From NCBI GenBank assembly GCA_036567945.1, contig DATCTM010000033.1:1-5393 (forward strand): a stretch of 5,393 nucleotides of DNA. Direction: 5' to 3'. A model generated the notes under the pieces. The model did no database searches. It saw only the letters and a program-made list of their open reading frames with translations, and was not told the DNA's origin. Positions 1 through 5,369 of the stretch are shown in pieces. The stretch's first letter is position 1; every line of letters begins with the position of its first letter. Position numbers and translations under genes: made by a program. This DNA is from BRH-c54 sp036567945 (GTDB lineage Bacteria; Bacteroidota; Bacteroidia; Flavobacteriales_E; Vicingaceae).

Positions 1-19
1 GGATCAAACTCTCCGTTGT
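1..19 (-). rRNA. rrs: 16S ribosomal RNA, 5' end only (partial)
   Basis: Read on the minus strand, the first bases of the window give ACAACGGAGAGTTTGATCC. This contains AGAGTTTGATCC, the near-universal conserved 5' segment of bacterial 16S rRNA. The mature end is placed at 19 by analogy with E. coli, where seven bases precede AGAGTTTGATC; the true processed end could differ by a few bases. The rest of the gene lies beyond the left edge. A matching rRNA promoter and a boxA-like leader motif upstream support a complete operon start rather than a stray fragment. Confidence 0.87.
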
Positions 20-165
20 AATTATTCTTATTTGTTTCTAAAAAATTACTACGCGTTGATTTTACTCAAGGATATTTACCTTTTTTTCTCTACTTCAATT
101 TCTTCAAAGAACTCTCTGTTTCTCCCGCTTTTTCCCCTCTATTTCCCATCATTTCGTCTCAAACG
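20..165 (-). other. rRNA operon leader (transcribed spacer before 16S)
   Basis: This is the stretch between the predicted transcription start (about 164-166, from promoter spacing) and the 16S 5' end. The leader RNA is strikingly purine-rich: on the plus strand 34 of the 38 bases from 113 to 150 are pyrimidines. It carries a boxA-like motif at 104-112. A 6-bp inverted repeat, GTAATT at 18-23 and AATTAC at 44-49, flanks the 16S boundary, but it is weak. The usual RNase III processing stem needs a partner 3' of 16S, which is outside the window. No protein gene is credible here. Confidence 0.6.
104..112 (-). promoter_or_regulatory. boxA-like antitermination motif in the rRNA leader
   Basis: On the minus strand this reads GTTCTTTGA, about 85 bases before the 16S 5' end and about 55 bases after the predicted transcription start. 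It resembles the boxA element (E. coli type TGCTCTTTAAC), which is bound by NusB and S10 (NusE) to assemble the rRNA antitermination complex. Position and sequence fit. The motif is short, so the call rests on context. Confidence 0.5.
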
Positions 166-170
166 GGCTG

Positions 171-199
171 CAAAAGTACAACTCTTTTCCTTTTCCCAA
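171..199 (-). promoter_or_regulatory. rRNA operon promoter, Bacteroidota type
   Basis: On the minus strand there is TTG (199-197), an 18-base spacer, then TACTTTTG (178-171). This matches the Bacteroidota primary sigma factor consensus, TTG in the -33 region and TAnnTTTG in the -7 region. The bases after it (CAGCCCG) put the start near 164-166 and give a leader of roughly 145 bases before 16S. No comparable element was found elsewhere between ispD and 16S, so this appears to be the single promoter for this rRNA operon in the window. Confidence 0.87.
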
Positions 200-202
200 A
201 AC

Positions 203-235
203 TTTTTTTTTACTTTTTTTTACTTTTTATCTTTT
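203..235 (-). promoter_or_regulatory. Spaced A-tracts upstream of the rRNA promoter (UP-element-like)
   Basis: Immediately upstream of the -33 TTG, the minus strand carries A-runs at 211-203 (9 bases), 221-214 (8), 228-224 (5) and 235-232 (4), separated by GT or similar. Their centres lie about 10, 8.5 and 7.5 bases apart, close to one helical turn. Such tracts can bend DNA or contact the alpha subunit C-terminal domains of RNA polymerase. The pattern is directly visible; the activating role is inferred from other bacterial rRNA promoters. Confidence 0.45.
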
Positions 236-339
236 ACACCCCTTAACCACTTGATTGTGAAGACAATTTTTTTACTTTCTTTTTTTCTAATATTTAATTA
301 TTATCTCTTAATCTTCTCCCCATCTATACAACTCTTAAA
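236..339. other. AT-rich intergenic remainder, nothing recognised
   Basis: This is the part of the ispD-to-rRNA gap between the A-tracts and the inverted repeat at 340-373. It is T-rich on the plus strand. I see no TAnnTTTG element on either strand, no credible reading frame and no tRNA-like structure. It may simply insulate the rRNA promoter from ispD transcription. Confidence 0.5.
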
Positions 340-373
340 TTTTTTTCATAAATAATTATTTATTTGAAAAAAA
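340..373 (-). terminator. A/T-rich inverted repeat after ispD, possible weak terminator
   Basis: The core 348-363 is a perfect 16-base palindrome, ATAAATAATTATTTAT. It is flanked by TTTTTTTC (340-347) and GAAAAAAA (366-373), which pair with each other, leaving a 2-base bulge at 364-365. It lies about 40 bases after the ispD stop and before the rRNA promoter, where a terminator would be expected. The stem has only one G-C pair and is not followed by a clean U-run on the minus strand, so it is not a canonical intrinsic terminator. A second small stem-loop lies closer to ispD: TTTCTA at 385-390 and TAGAAA at 395-400 with a 4-base loop. Confidence 0.3.
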
Positions 374-412
374 GAGATTTTTTGTTTCTAAACCTAGAAA
401 AGATGTTAAAAG

Positions 413-1087
413 CTACTTTACTGATTCTATAAAAGCCATAGCAACTATCAAGTCTTCGGGGGAGGTAATTTTAATGTTTTCTTTATTGCCGCTTACTAAA
501 TGGATTTTTGTTCCTGTTGCTTCAACCACACTTGCATCGTCTGTAAAGGCTTCTGTAAACTCTTGTTGGTAAGCTTTTTTTATGAGAGATGTTTGGAAAC
601 ACTGTGGGGTTTGTACAATTTTGTAACACGAGCGTTTTACTGCTTTGTTGTCTGTTTTATCTACATGACGAAGTGAATCTACCACATCTACTACTGGTAT
701 GGCATTTCCGTGTTGTTCTGCTGCATTAAAACAATTAACTATGGTTGTTTTACTAACTAATGGACGAACGCCATCATGTATTGCTACTATACCTTCTTCA
801 TTAACTATAGTTAAGGCATTTTGTACGGAGTGAAAGCGTGTTTTTCCTCCTGCTACAATTTGATGTGGAATTTTGGTAAACTCCTTTTTATAACAAAACT
901 CCTCCCAAAAGTCGAATTGATTTTCGGGAAGAGCTAGTATGATTTGAGCTTCCGGATAAGTGGAATAAAATTTCTCTATGGTATGCATCAGAATAGGTTT
1001 ACCATTAAGTTCAAGAAATTGCTTGGGAATATTTTCTCCCATTCGTTCTCCTTTACCTCCGGCAACTATTATGATGTATTTATGCAT
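413..1087 (-). CDS. ispD: 2-C-methyl-D-erythritol 4-phosphate cytidylyltransferase (IspD)
   Basis: This cytosolic enzyme transfers CMP from CTP to 2-C-methyl-D-erythritol 4-phosphate, the third step of the MEP pathway to isoprenoid precursors. At 224 residues it is full length. The family signature runs through the whole protein: the nucleotide-binding loop AGGKGERMG at 9-17 followed by PKQF at 21-24, GGKTRFHSVQNAL at 80-92, HDGVRP at 104-109, QTPQCF at 159-164, FTDDASVVE at 181-189 and GNKENIKITSPEDL at 200-213. The ATG at 1087 places the N-terminal strand (MHKYIIIVAGG) exactly where the family begins. The start overlaps the end of the upstream four-helix-bundle gene by 8 bp, which suggests translational coupling and transcription from the queA promoter. 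The paralogous sugar-nucleotide cytidylyltransferases (for example TarI) are a possible confusion, but the gene context shows no teichoic-acid or capsule genes. No key residue appears missing. Confidence 0.96.
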   Translation of the reverse strand: MHKYIIIVAGGKGERMGENIPKQFLELNGKPILMHTIEKFYSTYPEAQIILALPENQFDFWEEFCYKKEFTKIPHQIVAGGKTRFHSVQNALTIVNEEGIVAIHDGVRPLVSKTTIVNCFNAAEQHGNAIPVVDVVDSLRHVDKTDNKAVKRSCYKIVQTPQCFQTSLIKKAYQQEFTEAFTDDASVVEATGTKIHLVSGNKENIKITSPEDLIVAMAFIESVK

Positions 1088-1553
1088 TGGTTAGTTCTTC
1101 TTCATTGAAGAATTCATCTGCACTAGCGGTGAAAGTGTTTCCGTTGTTATCGTCTTCATCGTAACTATTATTGGTATTGTTATCATAGTTATTGTCTTCT
1201 TTCTTTCTGCCTATTGAACGGATGTACGCATTTAACATACGATGAATTTTTTCAATTTCTTCAATTAATTCATTTTGTGTTGTTTCGTCTATAAGACCTC
1301 TTTCGTTAGCTTTTATAGCCCAGCCTTTGGTTTCTAGTAAACAACCTCTTGAAATATAGCAATAGTGTTTTTTATCTTTAAAGTTGTATCTTCCGTAACC
1401 TGAGGCAATGTTTGAAGAAATAGCATCTGCAGCTGTTACAAATGATTTTCCCACAGTTTCTTTATTAAAACCTTCCCATTTTTCTACAATTTTCCACACG
1501 GTAGATTCCAGGTTTAGGCATTCTTGGTAAAGTTTAAGGTCTTCTAGTTTCAT
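1080..1553 (-). CDS. Four-helix-bundle protein, 23S rRNA intervening-sequence protein family
   Basis: The product has 157 residues. Residues 1-115 fit the S23/IVP-type four-helix-bundle family (Pfam 23S_rRNA_IVP; TIGR02436). The visible signature is the N-terminal LEDLKLYQ (3-10), then ISSNIASGYGR (45-55), close to the family's S-NIAEG-GR motif, then YCYISRGCLLET (64-75) where other members have a gSl-E motif, and a last helix ending near 115. The family is named from ORFs found inside 23S rRNA intervening sequences; free-standing members are common in Bacteroidota and their function is not established. Residues 116-157 form an added low-complexity, acidic, Asn/Asp-rich tail (NNYDNNTNNSYDEDDNN at 121-137), probably disordered. 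No signal peptide or membrane segment is seen. It starts 34 bp after queA and overlaps ispD by 8 bp, so it is probably an operon member. The diversity-generating-retroelement protein Avd shares the fold, but no reverse transcriptase is nearby. Confidence 0.85.
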   Translation of the reverse strand: MKLEDLKLYQECLNLESTVWKIVEKWEGFNKETVGKSFVTAADAISSNIASGYGRYNFKDKKHYCYISRGCLLETKGWAIKANERGLIDETTQNELIEEIEKIHRMLNAYIRSIGRKKEDNNYDNNTNNSYDEDDNNGNTFTASADEFFNEEELTNA

Positions 1554-1587
1554 AATTTTTTATAAAGTTTACAATTTAATAATTTAC

Positions 1588-2634
1588 TTAGATAATCAAC
1601 ATGGCATCGCCATAGGTAAAGAAGCGATATTTTTCTTTTATAGCTTCTTTATAGGCTTTCATCACATTATCGTAACCACCAAATGCAGTTGTCATCATTA
1701 ACAATGTTGATTCTGGCATGTGGAAATTTGTTATCATACAATTAGCAACACTAAAATCATAAGGAGGAAAAATAAATTTATTTGTCCAACCTTGGTAAGG
1801 TTTAAGCAATCCATCTGTTGACACAGAAGATTCTATTGCTCTCATTGATGTTGTTCCTACTGCACAAATTTTTCTTTTTGCTTTTTTAGCATTATTTACT
1901 TTAGCAACACATTCTTCATCAATAAAGGCTTCTTCTGAATCCATTTTATGTTTAGTAAGGTCTTCTACTTCTACCGTTCTGAAAGAACCTAAACCAACAT
2001 GAAGTGTAACAAAAGCGAAATCTATCCCTTTTATTTCTAATCTTTTCATTAGGTGTTTACTGAAGTGTAATCCTGCAGTCGGAGCTGCAACTGCACCTTC
2101 GTTTTTAGCATATACTGTTTGGTATCTTTCGGCATCTTCTGGTTCTACTGCTCTATTGATGTATTTTGGAATTGGTGTTTCTCCTAATCTATTGATGATT
2201 GCTTTAAAATCTTCGTAAGAACCATCATATAAAAAACGAAGAGTTCTACCTCTTGAAGTGGTATTATCTATTACTTCGGCAACTAAATCATCATCACCAA
2301 AATAAAGTTTATTTCCAATTCTAATTTTTCTTGCTGGATCAACTAACACATCCCACAGGTAATTTTCTCTGTTTAATTCTCTTAATAAGAAAACTTCAAT
2401 TTTGGCACCTGTTTTTTCTTTGTTTCCATACATTCTGGCAGGAAAAACTTTGGTGTCGTTCATTATCATTAAATCACCATCATCAAAATATTCAATGATG
2501 TCTTTAAACATACGGTGTTCAATTTCTCCAGTGTCTTTGTGTAAAACTAATAATCTTGATTCGTCTCTTTCGTCAGCCGGTTTATCAGCTAGTAATTCTG
2601 GTGGTAAATTGAATTTAAATTTTGATAATTTCAT
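1588..2634 (-). CDS. queA: S-adenosylmethionine:tRNA ribosyltransferase-isomerase (QueA)
   Basis: QueA moves and rearranges the ribosyl group of S-adenosylmethionine onto 7-aminomethyl-7-deazaguanine at tRNA position 34, producing epoxyqueuosine in the wobble position of Asn, Asp, His and Tyr tRNAs. The 348 residues match the usual length (about 340-360). Family blocks occur in order: FNLPPELLADKPADERDESRLLVL at 8-31, GDLMIMNDTKVFPARMYG at 53-70, GETPIPKYI at 151-159, YQTVYAKNEGAVAAPTAGLHF at 171-191, LHVGLGSFRTVEVEDLTKHKM at 211-231, VGTTSMRAIES at 259-269, and the C-terminal FPPYDF and NFHMPESTLLM (303-313). The ATG at 2634 gives the expected N-terminus and is preceded by an A-rich leader with no Shine-Dalgarno, normal for Bacteroidota. 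It is the first gene of the unit driven by the promoter at 2677-2706. No other queuosine gene is in the window. No truncation or missing motif was seen. Confidence 0.97.
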   Translation of the reverse strand: MKLSKFKFNLPPELLADKPADERDESRLLVLHKDTGEIEHRMFKDIIEYFDDGDLMIMNDTKVFPARMYGNKEKTGAKIEVFLLRELNRENYLWDVLVDPARKIRIGNKLYFGDDDLVAEVIDNTTSRGRTLRFLYDGSYEDFKAIINRLGETPIPKYINRAVEPEDAERYQTVYAKNEGAVAAPTAGLHFSKHLMKRLEIKGIDFAFVTLHVGLGSFRTVEVEDLTKHKMDSEEAFIDEECVAKVNNAKKAKRKICAVGTTSMRAIESSVSTDGLLKPYQGWTNKFIFPPYDFSVANCMITNFHMPESTLLMMTTAFGGYDNVMKAYKEAIKEKYRFFTYGDAMLII

Positions 2635-2676
2635 CTTTGTTTTTTAAGTACTAAATTGGTTTAAAAAATAAGTTTG

Positions 2677-2706
2677 CAAATGTAATAATATATCTATTAA
2701 ATACAA
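2677..2706 (-). promoter_or_regulatory. Promoter of the queA unit, Bacteroidota type
   Basis: On the minus strand there is TTG (2706-2704), a 19-base spacer and TACATTTG (2684-2677). It fits the same TTG / TAnnTTTG consensus as the rRNA promoter in this window. The predicted start lies near 2670-2672, giving an untranslated leader of about 37 bases before the queA ATG. It lies just past the atpG terminator, so it is well placed to drive queA, the four-helix-bundle gene and ispD. Confidence 0.78.
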
Positions 2707-2740
2707 GTGTATAAAAAGCTAATTACTGTCTTTTTTAACT

Positions 2741-2781
2741 AAAAAAGCCTATTACTTAACTAAAATAGTAATAGGCTTTTT
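2741..2781 (-). terminator. Intrinsic terminator after atpG
   Basis: A 15-bp perfect stem pairs 2742-2756 with 2767-2781 (core GCCTATTAC / GTAATAGGC) around a 10-base loop. On the minus strand the stem ends in a run of six T (2746-2741), the standard rho-independent arrangement. It begins 18 bases after the atpG stop. The opposite strand also ends in five T, so it could work in both directions. The 10-mer TTAACTAAAA occurs twice, at 2735-2744 and 2756-2765, partly in the loop. Confidence 0.92.
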
Positions 2782-2798
2782 AATTTTGAAAAACGATA

Positions 2799-3677
2799 TT
2801 ATTTTAAAGATTCTGCTCCTGCAACAATTTCTAAAATCTCATTTGTGATTGATGCCTGACGAGCTTTGTTATAAACTAACTTAAGATCATTTATTAAATC
2901 AGTAGCATTATCTGTTGCTTTATGCATAGCTGTCATACGAGCTCCGTGTTCTGAAGCCATAGAATCTAATAATGCCTTAAAAAGTTGTGTTTTTAGCGAT
3001 TTAGGAATTAACTCATCTAAAATTGCTTTCTTTTCCGGCTCATAGATGTAATCTACTGTATTGCTACTTGATGTTTCGTTTACTTCGGGAGGTAATACAG
3101 GCAAAAATTGCTCATTTTGCAATAATTGTACAGCTGCATTTTTAAACTGATTATAAACCAACACCACTTTATCTACTTTTTTATCGATAAAAAGATTCAT
3201 GATTTCATCAGCAATTACCGAAGTATTTTCAAATGTAAGGTCATCCCAAATTTTTTCGGTATCTGGTTTAAAAACCGAACTAAGTGAAAAGTTAGTTTTC
3301 TTTACTGCATCTTTAAACTTTTTTCCGATAGGAAGAACTGTTACATTGCTATCTTTATAAGTTGTTTCGGCTAATTTAATTGCAGATTTAATAACATTGT
3401 TATTAAAGCCTCCACAAAGCCCTCTATTAGAAGTTATCCCAACGATAAGTACATTTTCAAGAGTTCTTTGGTCGGAAAAAGCTCCATCCATACTATCTAA
3501 CCCTGCACTAATGTTTGATATAATTTCTTGCATTTTATTAGAATAGGGACGCATCTGAACAACAGCATCTTGAGCTTTTCTTAGTTTAGCCGCAGAAACC
3601 ATTTTCATTGCAGATGTAATCTGTTTTGTTGAATTAACAGATACAATTCTATTTCTAATTTCTTTTAAGTTTGCCAT
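2799..3677 (-). CDS. atpG: ATP synthase F1 subunit gamma
   Basis: This is the central rotor shaft of F1F0 ATP synthase. Its coiled coil of N- and C-terminal helices turns inside the alpha3-beta3 ring and couples proton flow to ATP synthesis at the inner face of the cytoplasmic membrane. The 292 residues are close to the usual 285-295. The N-terminal helix MANLKEIRNRIVSVNSTKQI through MKMVSAAKLRKAQ (to about 36) and the C-terminal helix MASEHGARMTAMHKATDNA (240-258) through NKARQASITNEILEIVAGA (270-288) are both characteristic. The central Rossmann-like domain holds SNRGLCGGFN at 83-92. The gene follows atpA after 85 bp with no internal promoter matching the Bacteroidota consensus, so co-transcription is likely, and it is followed by a strong terminator. 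The start at 3677 lies 2 bases from a 16-bp tandem repeat, which therefore occupies its ribosome-binding region. Confidence 0.97.
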   Translation of the reverse strand: MANLKEIRNRIVSVNSTKQITSAMKMVSAAKLRKAQDAVVQMRPYSNKMQEIISNISAGLDSMDGAFSDQRTLENVLIVGITSNRGLCGGFNNNVIKSAIKLAETTYKDSNVTVLPIGKKFKDAVKKTNFSLSSVFKPDTEKIWDDLTFENTSVIADEIMNLFIDKKVDKVVLVYNQFKNAAVQLLQNEQFLPVLPPEVNETSSSNTVDYIYEPEKKAILDELIPKSLKTQLFKALLDSMASEHGARMTAMHKATDNATDLINDLKLVYNKARQASITNEILEIVAGAESLK

Positions 3678-3679
3678 TT

Positions 3680-3720
3680 AGTTCGTAAAGTTGAAAGTTC
3701 GTAAAGTTGAAAGTTTGTAT
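3680..3720. repeat. 16-bp tandem repeat, about 2.5 copies, in front of atpG
   Basis: The unit AGTTCGTAAAGTTGAA occurs at 3680-3695 and again, identical, at 3696-3711. A partial third copy with one change follows (AGTTTGTAT, 3712-3720). Each unit itself splits into two AGTT-led parts (AGTTCGTAA and AGTTGAA), so the array may have grown from a shorter motif. On the coding (minus) strand it ends 2 bases before the atpG ATG and fills the initiation region. The rest of the atpA-atpG gap (3721-3762) shows no other element. Confidence 0.93.
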
Positions 3721-3762
3721 AGAATCTGTCCTTTCTGCTTTATAAACTTTTTAATTTTTGAC

Positions 3763-5340
3763 TTATTTATATTTAGCAGTTAATTCAACACAAGCTTTAT
3801 CTAAAACAGAAGTGATACTATCATCAAATTTTCCTGCTTTTAATAAATCTAATGTATCTCTATGTTTGTTGTTTAAGAAGCTAATAAATTCTGCTTCGAA
3901 TTCTTTTACTTTATCAACAGGAACAGCATTAATTAATCCTTTTGTTCCAACATAAATAATAGCAATTTGATCTTCAACAGTAAAAGGAGTATGTTCTGCT
4001 TGTTTTAAGATTTCAACATTTCTCTTTCCTTTGTTTAATACAGACATTGTTGCCGCATCAAGGTCAGAACCAAATTTAGCAAATGCTTCTAATTCTCTAT
4101 ATTGAGCTTGATCTAATTTTAATGTTCCTGCCACTTTTTTCATTGATTTAATTTGAGCGTTACCACCAACACGAGATACAGAAATACCTACATTAATTGC
4201 CGGACGAACACCTTGGTTAAATAAATCAGATTCTAAGAAAATTTGACCATCGGTAATAGAAATTACGTTGGTTGGGATATATGCAGAAACGTCACCTGCT
4301 TGAGTTTCGATAATTGGCAATGCAGTTAAAGATCCTCCACCTTTTACTAAAGGTCTGATAGATTCAGGTAAATCATTCATTTCTTGAGCAATACTATCAA
4401 CATTAATAATTTTAGCTGCTCTTTCTAATAATCTTGAGTGAAGGTAGAATACATCACCAGGGTAAGCCTCACGTCCCGGTGGTCTTCTTAATAATAAAGA
4501 TACCTCTCTATACGCTACTGCTTGTTTAGATAAATCATCATAAACGATAAGGGCTGGTCTTCCTGTATCTCTAAAAAACTCTCCTATTGCAGCACCAGCA
4601 AATGGAGCGTAGAATTGCATTGGGGTAGGATCTGAAGCATTTGCAGCAACAATTACTGTATATTTCATTGCCCCAGCATTTTCTAATGTTTGTACAATGT
4701 TAGCAACAGTAGATCCTTTTTGACCAACCGCTACGTAAATACAGAATACAGGTTCTCCTCTATCGTAAAATTCTTTTTGGTTAATAATAGCATCAATAGC
4801 AACAGAAGTTTTTCCTGTTTGACGGTCACCAATAATTAACTCTCTTTGACCTCTACCAATTGGAATCATTGCATCAATGGCTTTGATTCCTGTTTGCATT
4901 GGTTCAGCAACAGGTTCTCTGTAAATTACACCTGGAGCCTTTCTTTCAATAGGCATTTCATAAGTATCTCCTTCAATAGGACCTTTTCCATCAATTGGAG
5001 TTCCTAAAGTATCTACTACTCTACCTAACATTCCTTCACCTACATTAATAGAAGCAATTCTGTTCGTTCTTTTAACGTTATCCCCTTCTTTAAGTCCTTC
5101 AGAAGAACCTAATAATACAGCACCTACATTGTCTTCCTCTAAGTTAAGTACAATTGCAGAAAGTCCGTTATCAAATTCAATAAGTTCACCTGCTTGAACG
5201 CTAGATAATCCATAAATTCTAACAATACCATCACCTACTTGAAGTACTGTTCCTACTTCTTCAAGTTGAGTTTCTGTTTTGAATCCGGCTAATTGTTGTC
5301 TTAAGATTGCTGATACTTCAGCTGGTTTTACTTCGGCCAT
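3763..5340 (-). CDS. atpA: ATP synthase F1 subunit alpha
   Basis: This is the non-catalytic nucleotide-binding subunit of the F1 alpha3-beta3 ring, located on the cytoplasmic side of the membrane. The 525 residues are full length (E. coli has 513). Visible features are an N-terminal beta-barrel region (about 25-95), Walker A GDRQTGKTS at 171-179, a Walker B region ALIVYDDLSKQAVAYR at 263-278, and SLLLRRPPGREAYPGD at 281-296. The segment GISVSRVGGNAQ at 385-396 holds the arginine finger (R390) that completes the catalytic site on beta. A helical C-terminal domain follows. Between LLERAA and GSLTALP the chain is about seven residues longer than I recall for E. coli; this looks like lineage variation rather than damage. 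The ATG at 5340 gives the typical MAEVKPAEVSAILRQQL start, after an A/T-rich leader without Shine-Dalgarno. It lies upstream of atpG and downstream of a probable atpH end. Confidence 0.98.
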   Translation of the reverse strand: MAEVKPAEVSAILRQQLAGFKTETQLEEVGTVLQVGDGIVRIYGLSSVQAGELIEFDNGLSAIVLNLEEDNVGAVLLGSSEGLKEGDNVKRTNRIASINVGEGMLGRVVDTLGTPIDGKGPIEGDTYEMPIERKAPGVIYREPVAEPMQTGIKAIDAMIPIGRGQRELIIGDRQTGKTSVAIDAIINQKEFYDRGEPVFCIYVAVGQKGSTVANIVQTLENAGAMKYTVIVAANASDPTPMQFYAPFAGAAIGEFFRDTGRPALIVYDDLSKQAVAYREVSLLLRRPPGREAYPGDVFYLHSRLLERAAKIINVDSIAQEMNDLPESIRPLVKGGGSLTALPIIETQAGDVSAYIPTNVISITDGQIFLESDLFNQGVRPAINVGISVSRVGGNAQIKSMKKVAGTLKLDQAQYRELEAFAKFGSDLDAATMSVLNKGKRNVEILKQAEHTPFTVEDQIAIIYVGTKGLINAVPVDKVKEFEAEFISFLNNKHRDTLDLLKAGKFDDSITSVLDKACVELTAKYK

Positions 5341-5369
5341 TTTATATTATTTTATCGTTATTATAGTTT

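Noticed and set aside
32..355. Open frame of 107 codons on the plus strand in the rRNA leader and promoter region
   Set aside because: It is a product of the T-rich strand (mostly Phe, Leu, Ser). It runs antisense to the rRNA promoter and leader and resembles no known protein.
1..412. tRNA or small RNA gene in the left gene-free region
   Set aside because: No cloverleaf, T-loop motif (GGTTCGAAT-like) or stable stem was found. The region is explained by rRNA promoter, leader and AT-rich spacer.
1080..1553. Possible Avd-like component of a diversity-generating retroelement
   Set aside because: The fold family is shared, but there is no reverse transcriptase, template repeat or variable repeat in the window, and the neighbours are housekeeping genes.
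2402..2647. Plus-strand open frame opposite the start of queA
   Set aside because: It is an antisense shadow of a clearly coding gene, with no promoter or recognisable product.
2635..2798. Possible preQ1 riboswitch in front of queA
   Set aside because: The predicted leader is only about 37 bases, A/T-rich, and shows no stem-loop. The only strong hairpin in the gap lies upstream of the queA promoter and belongs to the atpG terminator.
3680..3720. Short repeat array considered as a CRISPR
   Set aside because: Copies are directly adjacent with no spacers, the unit is only 16 bp, and no cas genes are present.
3758..3955. Plus-strand open frame opposite the end of atpA
   Set aside because: It is an antisense shadow of conserved atpA codons, with no independent support.
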